In this document: one piece after another, positions 23,201-32,881 of the stretch
How positions within the stretch are numbered: position 1 is the first letter of the stretch
Layout of the letters: each line of letters opens with the position of its first letter
From: an uncultured Bacilli bacterium
Lineage (GTDB): Bacteria > Bacillota_I > Bacilli_A > RFN20 > CAG-631
Length of the DNA stretch: 34,185 nucleotides
Assembly (NCBI GenBank): GCA_947626825.1
Contig: CANQTM010000018.1
Span: forward strand, 1-34,185
Direction: 5' to 3'
Made by a program: the position numbers and the translations under genes
The notes under the pieces: model-generated
Databases searched by the model: none
What the model was told of the DNA's origin: nothing
The model's input: only the letters and a program-made list of their open reading frames with translations

Positions 23201-25612
23201 TTATTCTCCATCATTATCTTGTTTTGTTTGATTATTTGAAACTGGATTAGTATGAATTTGAACTTGTGCGGTCAAAGTGTTGAAAACAACTTGTTCAGCA
23301 ATTTGTTCCATCATTTGATTAAACATTTTAAAGCCATCGTTTTTATATTGATTTAAAGGATTTACATTAGCATATTGACGGAAGAAAATACCATCTCTTA
23401 ACTTTGTCATTTTATCAATATGAGCTGGCCAATTTAAATCAATAACTCTTAATAAGATTATAGCTTGAATGTGGGCATAAGCTTCATCTCCCCATTCTTT
23501 TTTTCTTTCTTCAGTTTTATTCATTAATAATTCACGTGATTTATTAACATAATCTTGAAATCTTTCAAGACCATAAAAATCTTCTTTTGAAACATTTGAT
23601 TGTGGTAAATATCTTTTATTGATTTCAGCAATTAATTCATCAACATTTGGAACTAATTCTTTACCATCCATAACTGAATGAGTTCTTACTAAATTATCAG
23701 CTACTAAATCATAAAATCTTTTAGTTATTTCATAGACATCATCAGCGGCTAATATTTGATCTCTTAATTTATACATTTTTTCTCTTTGTTGTGATAAGAC
23801 ATTATCATATTCAAGTAAATTCTTTCTTGAATCATGGTTAACACCTTCAACTTTCTTTTGTGCTTGATTAATAGCGCCACTAATGATTTTAAAAGAAATA
23901 GCATCATCACTTTTAGTGAAATATTTTTGCCATCTTTCACCACCAAAACGTTTCATCAAATCATCTTCAAGAGAAATATAAAATCTTGAATAACCAACAT
24001 CTCCTTGACGACCTGAACGACCTCTTAATTGGTTATCTATACGTCTTGATTCATGACGTTCTGAGCCTAAAACAGCTAAGCCACCAAGTTCTTTGACACC
24101 TTCACCAAGTTTAATATCAGTACCACGACCAGCCATATTAGTTGCAATAGTTATAGCACCTTTTTGACCTGCATTTTTAATAATCTCAGCTTCTCTTTCA
24201 TGATTTTTAGCATTTAATATTTCAGGCTTTAAACCTTCTTTTAACATTAAATCATAAATAATTTCTGAAGTTTCTACAGCAATAGTACCAACTAAAACTG
24301 GTTGATCCTTTTCATGACGAGCTTTCACATCTTTTATCAAAGCAGCAAATTTTGCTTTTTTCGTACCAAAAATAATATCATTATCATCAATTCTTACTAC
24401 AGGAACATTAGTAGGAATTTCCACAACTCTCATGTTATATGTTTCTAAAAATTCTTCTTCTTCAGTTTTAGCAGTACCAGTCATACCAGCAACTTTATTA
24501 TAAAGTCTAAAGAAGTTTTGGTAAGTAATTGTAGCTAAAGTGACAGTTTCAGGATGAATAGTTACTTTTTCTTTGGCTTGTATTGCTTGATGTAAGCCAT
24601 CACTATATGCTCTTCCTTTTAATAAACGACCTGTATTAGCATCAACAATAATAACTTCATCATTTTGCACAACATAATCAACATTTTTAGCCATAGCATA
24701 ATTTGCTTTTAAGGCATTATTAATACAATGAACTAAAACAGCATTGTTTAAATCATATAAATTTTCAATTGAAAAATCTGTTTCTGCTTTTTTAGCACCT
24801 TTTTCAGTTAAGAAAACAGCTTTAGATTCAATATCAATATCAAAATGAATACCTTTAGTCAATGAACGAGCAAAACGATTAGCAGGAATATATAAAGCAG
24901 CATTAGCTTTATTACCACCTGAAATAATTAAAGGAGTTCTTGAATCATCAATTAAAATAGAGTCACATTCATCAATTACAACATAATTTAAGCCTTTAAC
25001 TTGTACTTTATCTTGCAATGATTTAGCCATATTATCTCTAAGATAATCAAAACCTAATTCAGAATTGGTAGTATAAGTTATATCACATGAATAAACTTCT
25101 TTTTTTTGTGTAGGACTTAGTTCTCTTAAGTTACAACCAACACTTAAACCTAAAAAGCGATATATAGCTCCCATCCAATCAGCATCACGATGAGCCAAAT
25201 ATTCATTTACAGTAACAACATGGACACCACGACCTGTTAAGGCATTAGCATATACAGCCATTGTTGATGTTAAAGTTTTACCTTCACCTGTTTTCATTTC
25301 AGCAATATCGCCTTCTTGTAAAACTAAAGCACCCATAACTTGTACAATGAAAGGAAATTGATTTAAAACACGTTTAGCAGCTTCTCGACAAACTGCAAAA
25401 ACTTCATTTAATAATTCATCAAGTTTAGCATTTTGGGCTTCATATGTTTCTTCTTTAGCAATTTCAGCTTGAAACATTTTAGTTTTTTCTCGTAATTGAT
25501 CATCACTTAAAGCAGCCATTTGATCTTTTAATGCATCAATTTGCATTGCTCTAGCTCTTAATTTTTTTAATTGTTTTTTATTTGAGTTAAATAATCTTTT
25601 TAAAAGTCCCAT
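23201..25612 (-). CDS. secA: Preprotein translocase ATPase SecA
   Basis: An 803-residue SecA, the motor that drives unfolded preproteins through SecYEG. Helicase motifs are MKTGEGKT (106-113), the DEAD-like DECD (214-217), DDSRTP (222-227), and in the second motor half ATNMAGRGTDIKLG and RRIDNQLRGRSGRQGD. The two-helix finger/scaffold region follows (YDNVLSQQREKMY). It ends in a short polar tail (TNPVSNNQTKQDNDGE) with no Cys-rich zinc domain, so SecB-type binding through that tail is absent, and it is a little shorter than the 841 residues of Bacillus subtilis. GGAGG precedes the ATG at 25612. It is the first gene of the leftward unit secA-prfB-yitT-folD-orphan and is divergent from fba. Confidence 0.97.
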   Translation of the reverse strand: MGLLKRLFNSNKKQLKKLRARAMQIDALKDQMAALSDDQLREKTKMFQAEIAKEETYEAQNAKLDELLNEVFAVCREAAKRVLNQFPFIVQVMGALVLQEGDIAEMKTGEGKTLTSTMAVYANALTGRGVHVVTVNEYLAHRDADWMGAIYRFLGLSVGCNLRELSPTQKKEVYSCDITYTTNSELGFDYLRDNMAKSLQDKVQVKGLNYVVIDECDSILIDDSRTPLIISGGNKANAALYIPANRFARSLTKGIHFDIDIESKAVFLTEKGAKKAETDFSIENLYDLNNAVLVHCINNALKANYAMAKNVDYVVQNDEVIIVDANTGRLLKGRAYSDGLHQAIQAKEKVTIHPETVTLATITYQNFFRLYNKVAGMTGTAKTEEEEFLETYNMRVVEIPTNVPVVRIDDNDIIFGTKKAKFAALIKDVKARHEKDQPVLVGTIAVETSEIIYDLMLKEGLKPEILNAKNHEREAEIIKNAGQKGAITIATNMAGRGTDIKLGEGVKELGGLAVLGSERHESRRIDNQLRGRSGRQGDVGYSRFYISLEDDLMKRFGGERWQKYFTKSDDAISFKIISGAINQAQKKVEGVNHDSRKNLLEYDNVLSQQREKMYKLRDQILAADDVYEITKRFYDLVADNLVRTHSVMDGKELVPNVDELIAEINKRYLPQSNVSKEDFYGLERFQDYVNKSRELLMNKTEERKKEWGDEAYAHIQAIILLRVIDLNWPAHIDKMTKLRDGIFFRQYANVNPLNQYKNDGFKMFNQMMEQIAEQVVFNTLTAQVQIHTNPVSNNQTKQDNDGE

Positions 25613-25653
25613 AACAAACCTCCATTTTCCTTGAAAAAGGAACTATCTATTTT

Positions 25654-25663
25654 ATTATACCAA
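25654..25663 (-). promoter_or_regulatory. Extended -10 promoter of the secA operon
   Basis: On the minus strand TGG then a perfect TATAAT (25659-25654). The surrounding bases are long A/T runs without a clear -35 hexamer. A small CCTT/AAGG hairpin (about 25629-25640) stands between it and the secA ribosome site; its role is unclear. Confidence 0.6.
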
Positions 25664-25763
25664 AAAAAACTTTTTTTTCTATGAAAAAAACATATATTTA
25701 TCAAAAAAAGCAAAAATGGTCTTTTTTATTACCTTATTTATTAATAAATAAATTTAAAATAAA

Positions 25764-25792
25764 TTGAATAAATATTTGTGTTAGTGTAAAAT
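25764..25792 (+). promoter_or_regulatory. Promoter of the fba unit
   Basis: TTGAAT (25764-25769), a 17-base spacer and TAAAAT (25787-25792). The leader to the ATG at 25828 is about 28 bases and contains GGAGG. Confidence 0.75.
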
Positions 25793-25827
25793 ATTAACGA
25801 GAAAAAAATTTATTGGAGGAAAAAAAT

Positions 25828-26685
25828 ATGGCACTTACTAGTATGAAAGAAATGCTTTTAAAAGCAAAAAAAGGTAAATATGCTGTTGGCCAGTTCAATA
25901 TCAACAATCTTGAATGGACATATACAATTTTATGCAAATGTCAAGAAATTAAGGCCCCAGTTATTTTAGGAGTTTCTGAAGGAGCAATTAAATATATGGG
26001 TGGCTTTGACGTTGTTGTTTCAATGGTTAAAGCTGTTATGAAAGATAAAAATATTACAATTCCTGTTGCATTACATCTTGACCATGGTTCAAGTGTTGAA
26101 GTATGTAAGAAAGCATTAGATGCTGGTTTTACATCAGTTATGATTGATGCTTCTCATTATCCATTTGAAGAAAATCTTCGTAGAACAAAAGAAGTTGTAG
26201 ACTATGCTAAAAAGTTTAATGCATCAGTTGAAGCTGAACTTGGTAAAGTCGGTGGCCAAGAAGATGATGTTGTTGCTGAAGAAATGTATGCTGATTTTGA
26301 TGAATGTGTAAAAATGGTTGAAGAAACAAAAATTGATGCTTTAGCACCAGCTCTTGGTTCTGTTCATGGCCCATATCATGGTGAACCAAAACTTGGCTTT
26401 AAAGAAATGAAAGCAATTGGAGATGCTTTAGTAGAAACTCCTCTTGTATTACATGGTGGTTCTGGTATCCCTGATGAACAAATTAAAAAAGCAATTGCAT
26501 GTGGTACATGTAAAATTAATGTTAACACTGAATTCCAACAAGCTTGGACTGCTCTTGTAAGAAAAACATTAGAAGAAAACAAAGAAGTTTATGATCCTCG
26601 TAAAATTATTGGTCCAGGTCTTAAAGGAATTGAAGAAGTTGTCGTTGAAAAATGCACTGTATTTGGTAGCATTGGTAAGGCATAA
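25828..26685 (+). CDS. fba: Class II fructose-bisphosphate aldolase
   Basis: A 285-residue zinc aldolase of glycolysis, splitting fructose 1,6-bisphosphate into DHAP and glyceraldehyde 3-phosphate. The ATG at 25828 follows GGAGG (25815-25819) by eight bases; the in-frame TTG at 25813 overlaps that site and is rejected. Catalytic D85 and zinc ligand H86 lie in HLDHGSS. Further ligands H180 (GSVHGPYHG) and H209 (VLHGGSG) are visible, as are E137 and the phosphate-binding [12 protein letters not shown]. Codon use is less extreme than in neighbouring genes, as expected of a highly expressed gene. TagY/GatY/KbaY tagatose aldolases share this fold, but the length and lone central-metabolism setting favour fructose bisphosphate. 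The cysQ-like gene starts two bases after its stop. Confidence 0.93.
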   Translation: MALTSMKEMLLKAKKGKYAVGQFNINNLEWTYTILCKCQEIKAPVILGVSEGAIKYMGGFDVVVSMVKAVMKDKNITIPVALHLDHGSSVEVCKKALDAGFTSVMIDASHYPFEENLRRTKEVVDYAKKFNASVEAELGKVGGQEDDVVAEEMYADFDECVKMVEETKIDALAPALGSVHGPYHGEPKLGFKEMKAIGDALVETPLVLHGGSGIPDEQIKKAIACGTCKINVNTEFQQAWTALVRKTLEENKEVYDPRKIIGPGLKGIEEVVVEKCTVFGSIGKA

Positions 26686-26687
26686 TT

Positions 26688-27473
26688 TTGCAATTAGATA
26701 AACAATTAGAAATAGCCATTGAGGCTATTTCTTTAGCTTCTAAAGCCATTTTAGAAATATATAATACAAATTTTCAAGTTAACATTAAAAAAGATCATAG
26801 TGAAGTTACTAATGCTGATTTAAAATCAGAACAAATCATTAAAGAACTTTTAACAAAACATTTCCCAACTTATGCCATTTTATCTGAAGAAAGTACAGAT
26901 GATTTAAAACGTTTAGATAATGATTATTGTTGGATAGTTGATCCACTTGATGGAACTAAAGATTTTGTTAATAAAACCAATAATTTTTCGATAAATATAG
27001 CTCTTTCTTACAAACATGAAATAGTTTTAGGAGTTATTAGTGTCCCATATCAACATATAATATATTATGCTACTAAAAATAATGGAGCATATAAAATATT
27101 TAATAATCAAACTACTAAAATACATGTTTCTAATAAAAAAGATCATTTAAATATGGTGACTTCACAATTTTTCTTTAAAGAAAATGATTTATATAATAAT
27201 AACAAATTAATTGCTTCAATTAAAGCCATTGGTTCATCATATAAAGCTGGTTTAATTGCCGAAGGGAAAGCTGATTTATGTATTAAAAATGATTCTCATA
27301 CTAAAGAGTGGGATACTGCACCAAGTGAAATAATCATTAAAGAAGCTGGTGGTTGTATGAGTGATATATATGGAAAAACAATCTCATATAATAAAAAAGA
27401 TGTTTTTAATCATTTTGGTTTTATTATCACTAATAATTTAGAGAATTTAGAAAGATTTAAAAAAGATGAATAA
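26688..27473 (+). CDS. CysQ-like inositol monophosphatase-family phosphatase
   Basis: A 261-residue magnesium-dependent phosphatase. Metal-binding motifs are LSEES (65-69, E67/E68), WIVDPLDGTKDF (82-93, D85 and D88) and EWDTAPSE (207-214, D209) with KEAGG after it. The DPLDGTKDF-to-NFSINIAL spacing and GSSYKAGLIAEGKADL closely resemble CysQ, which hydrolyses 3'-phosphoadenosine 5'-phosphate; the broader family also includes SuhB-type inositol phosphatases, so the substrate is likely but not proven. The start is a TTG at 26688 with TAAGG (26676-26680) in the end of fba; no better in-frame ATG precedes the conserved region. No sulfate assimilation genes are in view, so a housekeeping role in clearing pAp from RNA or carrier-protein turnover is a reasonable inference. 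The last eight bases overlap the next gene. Confidence 0.8.
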   Translation: MQLDKQLEIAIEAISLASKAILEIYNTNFQVNIKKDHSEVTNADLKSEQIIKELLTKHFPTYAILSEESTDDLKRLDNDYCWIVDPLDGTKDFVNKTNNFSINIALSYKHEIVLGVISVPYQHIIYYATKNNGAYKIFNNQTTKIHVSNKKDHLNMVTSQFFFKENDLYNNNKLIASIKAIGSSYKAGLIAEGKADLCIKNDSHTKEWDTAPSEIIIKEAGGCMSDIYGKTISYNKKDVFNHFGFIITNNLENLERFKKDE

Positions 27474-28467
27474 AATTAATAAAAGATTTTTTATTTTTAC
27501 TTTTAGTTTTTTTATAATCATTATTTTGTTATATTTTATTATAAATGCTTTTTCAATAAGCAATTTAAAATTTAAAAGATTTTTTATTCTTGATGAAGAA
27601 ACTAACGAAAATAATATCGAAATCTATTATACTTTAAATGAAAATGATGATGTCATTTTAGCTACTAAACATCAAAATTCTATTGAAATAAATTTATTAA
27701 ATAAAGATGATGAAAAGCCAAAACCTGCTATGACAATTTTTATTGATAAAGATTTTTTATCTTTAGATGATTTTAAAAAGATAGGTACTTATTATTATTT
27801 ATATAGTAATAATGGTCAACAAATTTATCAAATATCATTAGATGATAAAAATTATCATTCATATTCAAAAATGATTGATTATCAATTTGTCATAAATCAA
27901 TTTGATGATCAAATATATTTATTTAATAATGAATCACTATTACTAAATGAAATAAATAATTTAAAATCATATCAATTAAAAAATATTGATGAAAACATCA
28001 ATAATATTAATTTTATCGATAAAAATAAATTAATAGTCACTACATATCAAAATAATTTATATTATTATGATTTAGATAACAATAATGTTTTTCTAATTAA
28101 TAACTTACCTTATCTAAATTATGTTATTGATAATAATAGTCTTTATTACACTTATTATATTGATAATAAATTAGGTATTTGCCAATTTGAAAATGGCCAA
28201 TTAATTAAAGATTTTCAAATAAAAAGATTTGAAGCTATTTCTATAAAATATTATCAAAATTATTTATATTTAATAGCTCCAAAACAAATATTAAAAGTCT
28301 CTATTGAAAGAGAAAAGAAAAATGAAACATATGAAATTAATGAATATCAAAATATGACTTTTGATTTAAAAAACATTTTGATTGCTAATGAAAAATTAAT
28401 GTTTCTACCAATGATAGAATATACTAATAATATTTATTATTATCATCTAATGAAATACAAAATATAA
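27466..28467 (+). CDS. Signal-anchored extracytoplasmic protein, function unknown
   Basis: A 333-residue protein with a basic N-terminus (MNKINKRF) and one strong hydrophobic helix at about 8-29, which acts as a signal anchor; no lipobox cysteine is present. The rest is polar, extremely rich in Asn, Tyr and Ile, and built of short alternating strand-like segments (for example YYYLYSNNGQQIYQISLDD, then KLIVTTYQNNLYYYDLDN). That pattern suits a beta-propeller, but no family motif proves it. The ATG overlaps the end of the cysQ-like gene by eight bases, so the two are translationally coupled. A strong terminator follows at 28469-28497, ending the fba unit. No function is proposed. Confidence 0.7.
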   Translation: MNKINKRFFIFTFSFFIIIILLYFIINAFSISNLKFKRFFILDEETNENNIEIYYTLNENDDVILATKHQNSIEINLLNKDDEKPKPAMTIFIDKDFLSLDDFKKIGTYYYLYSNNGQQIYQISLDDKNYHSYSKMIDYQFVINQFDDQIYLFNNESLLLNEINNLKSYQLKNIDENINNINFIDKNKLIVTTYQNNLYYYDLDNNNVFLINNLPYLNYVIDNNSLYYTYYIDNKLGICQFENGQLIKDFQIKRFEAISIKYYQNYLYLIAPKQILKVSIEREKKNETYEINEYQNMTFDLKNILIANEKLMFLPMIEYTNNIYYYHLMKYKI

Positions 28468-28468
28468 T

Positions 28469-28497
28469 AAAACCGTCGACTATGAACTGACGGTTTT
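28469..28497. terminator. Bidirectional terminator between convergent operons
   Basis: AAAACCGTC (28469-28477) pairs perfectly with GACGGTTTT (28489-28497) around an 11-base loop, with T runs on both strands. It is unusually GC-rich for this window. It ends the fba unit and the hpt-purB-purA-mgsA unit. Confidence 0.9.
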
Positions 28498-28502
28498 TAT
28501 TA

Positions 28503-28865
28503 TTATTTTAAATGTTCTAACATTATATTAGCACTAGCTTCATTTGTAGCTAAAGGAATACACATAACATCACTAAGCCTTAATAGAGCACTCACATCTG
28601 GTTCATGAGGTTGAGCTGTCAATGGATCTCTTAAAAAAATAATCATATCTAATTTACCATCAGCCACCATTGATCCTATTTGTTGGTCGCCACCTAAAGG
28701 GCCAGATTTCATTCTAATAATATTTAATTTAGTAGCACCCATAATCATAAGGCCTGTTGTACCAGTAGCATATAAAGTATGTTTAGCTAACACATCTTCA
28801 TATTTTTGGCATAGTTCAATCATTTGTTGTTTCTTTTTATCATGAGCAATTAAAGCAATATTCAT
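28503..28865 (-). CDS. mgsA: Methylglyoxal synthase
   Basis: A 120-residue enzyme that turns DHAP into methylglyoxal and phosphate, a bypass that relieves phosphate-limited glycolysis. The ATG at 28865 is chosen because GAGGT stands about nine bases upstream; the in-frame TTG at 28880 overlaps that site. Conserved residues are visible: H8 (ALIAHD), the phosphate-binding TGTTG (34-38), [11 protein letters not shown] with catalytic D60, and [11 protein letters not shown] with D80, H87 and D90. AT(N)EAS near the end also fits. The residue order matches E. coli MgsA. It is the last gene of the leftward purine unit, 11 bases after the FAD dehydrogenase. Confidence 0.95.
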   Translation of the reverse strand: MNIALIAHDKKKQQMIELCQKYEDVLAKHTLYATGTTGLMIMGATKLNIIRMKSGPLGGDQQIGSMVADGKLDMIIFLRDPLTAQPHEPDVSALLRLSDVMCIPLATNEASANIMLEHLK

Positions 28866-28876
28866 AATTATTGACC

Positions 28877-30289
28877 TCAATTCATCTTATTAATAATTTC
28901 TCTTGCTACTTTTATACCATTAGCGCCTGCTTGAGCTAAACCTCTAGTAATACCAGCGCCATCACCACCAACATATAAATTGGCAATTTTTGTTTCAAAT
29001 TTATTATCACATTCTATTCTATCGCTATAAAATTTTGCTTCAACTCCATAAAATAAAGTATGATTATTAGCAATACCTGGAGTGATTACATTTAAAGCTT
29101 CAACCATTTCAATTAATGATTGCATTGTTTTATATGGTAATATCAAACCTAAATCACCAGGAACTGCTTCTTTTAATGTTGGTCTTACAAAGCCTTCATC
29201 AATACGTTTTTTAGTTGAACGACGACCAGCTTTGATATCTCCATATTTTTGAACGATAACTGAACCACCACTAAGTTTATTAGCCAATGAACTTATTTCT
29301 TCAGCATATTCATTTGGATCTTTAAATGGTTCTGAAAATTCATGAGAAACAAGTAAAGCAAAATTTGTATTATTACTACCAAGTTCGATAGAATGATAAG
29401 AATGACCATTACAAACCATAATACCATTATGATTTTCAATAACAACATGACCACTTGGATTACTACAAAATGTTCTTACTTGTGTTCCAACTGATGTATT
29501 AAAGATAAATTTACCTTCATATAAATATTTATTGATATCTTCCATAATAATGTTGTTAGTTTCAACTCTAACACCAATATCAACACGATTATTTACAACA
29601 TTAACACCATGTTTACTAACCATAGCTGATAACCATTGTGCGCCAGGACGACCAACACCTAAAACAACATAATCAGCTTCAACAATACTATTATCATTTA
29701 ATATAACACCTTTAACTGTATTATCTTTTACTATAATATCTTGAACTTCACATTTAAATTTATAATCAATATGACCTTTCATAGATTCAAAAATATTTTT
29801 TAAAACTGTCAAATTGATTTCAGTACCTAAATGTCTAACTTCAGAACGAAGTAATTTTAAGCCAACAGAAATGGCTTTCTTTTCAATTTCAAAAACTTCT
29901 TTAGTATTAGGATTTGTCAATTCTTTTGGAGCACCATATTGTAATTGAATGGCATCAACATAACGAATTAAACTAATAACTTCATCTGTAGATAAATAAT
30001 CAGTCATCCAACCACCAAAATCACTAGTTATATTAAATTTGCCATCACTAAAAGCACCACAACCACCAAAACCTGAAGTCATTGAACATGCTGGTTTACA
30101 ACCAGTTTTACCATAGATATCTTTAGGGCATTGCTTGATTTTCTTTTCTAAAATTGGACAATTTCGATGATAAATATCATTGCCTTTATCTATTAAAAGT
30201 ACTTTAGCATTAGGCTTTTTTACCATAAATTCATAAGCCGTATAGATCCCCATTGGACCTGCTCCAACAATAATTACATCATATTTCAT
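28877..30289 (-). CDS. FAD-dependent dehydrogenase of the COG2509 type
   Basis: A 470-residue flavoprotein. [16 protein letters not shown] at the N-terminus is the FAD Rossmann loop (GAGPMG, 9-14). A cysteine-rich stretch follows ([13 protein letters not shown], then [20 protein letters not shown]), typical of the uncharacterised COG2509 dehydrogenase family. [15 protein letters not shown] is the second dinucleotide-fold strand, and [20 protein letters not shown] near the C-terminus completes the FAD site. The substrate and electron acceptor are unknown for the family. It ends with TGA. The start follows the purA stop by one base and its stop lies 11 bases before mgsA, so it is part of the hpt-purB-purA unit. 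Confidence 0.88.
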   Translation of the reverse strand: MKYDVIIVGAGPMGIYTAYEFMVKKPNAKVLLIDKGNDIYHRNCPILEKKIKQCPKDIYGKTGCKPACSMTSGFGGCGAFSDGKFNITSDFGGWMTDYLSTDEVISLIRYVDAIQLQYGAPKELTNPNTKEVFEIEKKAISVGLKLLRSEVRHLGTEINLTVLKNIFESMKGHIDYKFKCEVQDIIVKDNTVKGVILNDNSIVEADYVVLGVGRPGAQWLSAMVSKHGVNVVNNRVDIGVRVETNNIIMEDINKYLYEGKFIFNTSVGTQVRTFCSNPSGHVVIENHNGIMVCNGHSYHSIELGSNNTNFALLVSHEFSEPFKDPNEYAEEISSLANKLSGGSVIVQKYGDIKAGRRSTKKRIDEGFVRPTLKEAVPGDLGLILPYKTMQSLIEMVEALNVITPGIANNHTLFYGVEAKFYSDRIECDNKFETKIANLYVGGDGAGITRGLAQAGANGIKVAREIINKMN

Positions 30290-30290
30290 T

Positions 30291-31571
30291 TTAAAATATT
30301 TCCTTTCTAACTATGGTTTGTTTTTTATCAGCTCCAACTGAGAAAACACTAATTGGAACTTGTAATTCATGTTCAATAAAATTCAAATATTTTTGAGCAT
30401 TTAATGGTAATTGTTCAAAAGATGTTACATCACTTATATCTTCTTTAAAACCATCTAAAATAACATAATTTGGTTTACATTCTTTTAAGATTTCATTGCT
30501 TGCTGGTAAAGTATGTAATGTTTGTCCATGATAATCATATGAAACACAAACTTTGATTTTATCAATTCCTGATAAAACATCAAGCAAAGTTAAACAAATT
30601 GAAGAAATACCATTAATCAAGATTGAATATCTTAAAGCCACTAAATCTAAATAACCAACTCTTCTAGGTCGATGAGTGATTGTTCCATATTCATGACCTT
30701 TTTCACGAATAGTAGTGGCTAGTTCATCAAATATTTCTGTAGGAAAAGCACCTTCACCAACTCGCGTTGTATATGCTTTGACAATTCCTAAAACTTCATC
30801 TAAACCAAATAAGCCAATACCACTACCACTAATAACACCACCACTTGTTACATTACTACTAGTAACATATGGATAACTACCAAAATCAATATCAAGTAAA
30901 GCACCTTGTGCTCCTTCAAAAAGAATTTTGGCATTTTCTTTTCTAAGACTTGCTAGTAATGATATGGTATCACAAACAAAAGGCTTAATGATTTTAGCAG
31001 CAGCTAAATATTCTTTAACACTACTTTCATAATCAATTGGAGTTCCACCTAAAGAAATAATTTCTTTATTTTTTATTTCAAGTAGATTTTTATATAATTT
31101 AGGAAAATTGTCACTTACAAAATCACACATTCTTAACCCAATACGGGAAACTTTATCACTATAACATGGTCCAATGCCTTTTTTAGTAGTTCCTATTTTA
31201 TTTTCTTTTAAATTTTCTTCATTTAAAGAATCAAGTTCTAAATGATGTTTAAATATAACATGACTTCTATCTGAAATATATAAATTATTACAAGGAAATC
31301 CTTGAGATATTAAATTATTTCTTTCATTAACAAAAGCTAATGGATTAATAACCATACCATTTCCTAAAATACATTTAATATTATTATCAAAGATACCTGA
31401 AGGTAATAAACTCAAAGCATATTTATGACCATTAAAAACTATTGTATGACCTGCATTATTACCACCTTGGTATCTAACAACAACATCTGCTTTATTTGAA
31501 AAATAATTAGTTATTTTTCCTTTACCTTCGTCTCCCCATTGAGCACCTAATACTAATAAAGATTTTCCCAT
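30291..31571 (-). CDS. purA: Adenylosuccinate synthetase
   Basis: A 426-residue enzyme, the normal length. It joins IMP and aspartate with GTP, the first step from IMP to AMP. The N-terminal P-loop-like motif QWGDEGKGKI is intact, with catalytic D13 (GDEGK), followed by YQGGNNAGHTIV with the catalytic His (H41). KKGIGPCYSDK, FEGAQGALLDID and the aspartate loop region TTRVGEGAFPTE are also present, as is THRPRRVGYLDL. A GGATGG site precedes the ATG. purB ends three bases upstream, so the two consecutive AMP-forming steps are coupled. There are no de novo purine genes in the window. Confidence 0.97.
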   Translation of the reverse strand: MGKSLLVLGAQWGDEGKGKITNYFSNKADVVVRYQGGNNAGHTIVFNGHKYALSLLPSGIFDNNIKCILGNGMVINPLAFVNERNNLISQGFPCNNLYISDRSHVIFKHHLELDSLNEENLKENKIGTTKKGIGPCYSDKVSRIGLRMCDFVSDNFPKLYKNLLEIKNKEIISLGGTPIDYESSVKEYLAAAKIIKPFVCDTISLLASLRKENAKILFEGAQGALLDIDFGSYPYVTSSNVTSGGVISGSGIGLFGLDEVLGIVKAYTTRVGEGAFPTEIFDELATTIREKGHEYGTITHRPRRVGYLDLVALRYSILINGISSICLTLLDVLSGIDKIKVCVSYDYHGQTLHTLPASNEILKECKPNYVILDGFKEDISDVTSFEQLPLNAQKYLNFIEHELQVPISVFSVGADKKQTIVRKEIF

Positions 31572-31574
31572 GTT

Positions 31575-32867
31575 TTACCATCCCATTCTTTGATATATTT
31601 TAGCAACATTCTTTAAATAGTAATCAATATTAAAACATTCATTAAGAGTTTTTTTATCTATTACTTTAGTAATGTTTTCATTATTAAGTAATAAAGATTT
31701 AAAAGATATTTTCTTTTCTAAAGATTCAAAAGCAATTGGTTGAATAAGATCATAAGATGTTTCTCTTGACATACCATGATCTATTAAAACTTGTAAAACA
31801 TTACCTGAAAATATCACACCATAAGTTAGATTGATATTTTCAAGCATTTTATCTTCATTAACAACTAAAGTTGTTATTATTTTATTTAATCTATTTAACA
31901 TATAATGAAGTAAAGAAATAGCATCAGGTAACATAATTCTTTCAGCTGATGAATGAGAAATATCTCTTTCATGCCATAAAATGTTATTATCTAAAGCTAC
32001 TTGTAGATAACTTTTCATGATTCTAGCACAACCACATATATTTTCACATCCTATAGGATTTTTCTTATGTGGCATAGCGCTTGATCCTTTTTGACCACTA
32101 GCAAAATATTCACTTACTTCATTTATTTCACTTCGTGATAAATGTCTAATTTCAGTAGCTATTTTTTCAAGTAATGAAGCTATAGAAACTAAAGAATAAA
32201 TATAACCAGCATGACGATCACGAGATAATACTTGTGTTGAAATTAACGCATAATCTAAATTAAATTTCTTAGCAACATATTCTTCAACTTCCATAGGAAT
32301 ATTAGCATAGTTTCCAACAGCTCCTGAAAGTTTAATCACTTCAACATTTTTTCTTTCATCAAGAAATCTATGATAACATCTATTTAATTCATCATAATAT
32401 AAAAGCCATTTTAAACCAAAAGAAGTTACTTCAGCGTGCATGCCATGAGTTCTTCCTATTATTGGTGTTTCTTGATATTTCAAAGCTTTATCTTTTAAAA
32501 CATTTAATAATTTAGTGATATCTTGATTTAGATAACTATTAGCTTCATGTAATACTAAAGATTGAGCTGAATCAACAACATCAGTACTAGTTAAAGAATA
32601 ATGAAACCATTTCTTTTCAGGACCTAATTGTTCAGAAATAGATCTTGTAAAAGCTATAACATCATGTTTAGTTATTTCTTCTAATTCATTAATTCTATCT
32701 AAATTGATATAAGCTTTTTTATCAATTGCTTCAAAATCACTTTCTGGAATTTTATTTAAAGAAACATAAGCTTCAATAACAGCTTTTTCAATATTAAGAA
32801 AGTTTTGATATTTATTTTCTAAAGAAAAAATTTCTTTCATTTCTTTAGTTAAGTAACGATCTATCAT
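31575..32867 (-). CDS. purB: Adenylosuccinate lyase
   Basis: A 430-residue lyase of the fumarase/aspartase superfamily, releasing fumarate from adenylosuccinate to give AMP (and from SAICAR in the de novo path). The superfamily signature GSSAMPHKKNP (261-271) with catalytic Ser is intact. TSTDVVDSAQ (93-102) and GRTHGMHAEV (138-147, H141) are the other two conserved regions. AGGAAG precedes the ATG at 32867. It stands between hpt and purA with gaps of 14 and 3 bases, giving an operon that turns hypoxanthine into AMP. Confidence 0.97.
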   Translation of the reverse strand: MIDRYLTKEMKEIFSLENKYQNFLNIEKAVIEAYVSLNKIPESDFEAIDKKAYINLDRINELEEITKHDVIAFTRSISEQLGPEKKWFHYSLTSTDVVDSAQSLVLHEANSYLNQDITKLLNVLKDKALKYQETPIIGRTHGMHAEVTSFGLKWLLYYDELNRCYHRFLDERKNVEVIKLSGAVGNYANIPMEVEEYVAKKFNLDYALISTQVLSRDRHAGYIYSLVSIASLLEKIATEIRHLSRSEINEVSEYFASGQKGSSAMPHKKNPIGCENICGCARIMKSYLQVALDNNILWHERDISHSSAERIMLPDAISLLHYMLNRLNKIITTLVVNEDKMLENINLTYGVIFSGNVLQVLIDHGMSRETSYDLIQPIAFESLEKKISFKSLLLNNENITKVIDKKTLNECFNIDYYLKNVAKIYQRMGW

Positions 32868-32881
32868 AAATTAGTCACTTC

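Noticed and set aside
23041-23250. Plus-strand reading frame over the prfB start
   Set aside because: It is antisense to the conserved RF2 leader and the end of secA; there is no ribosome site or family match.
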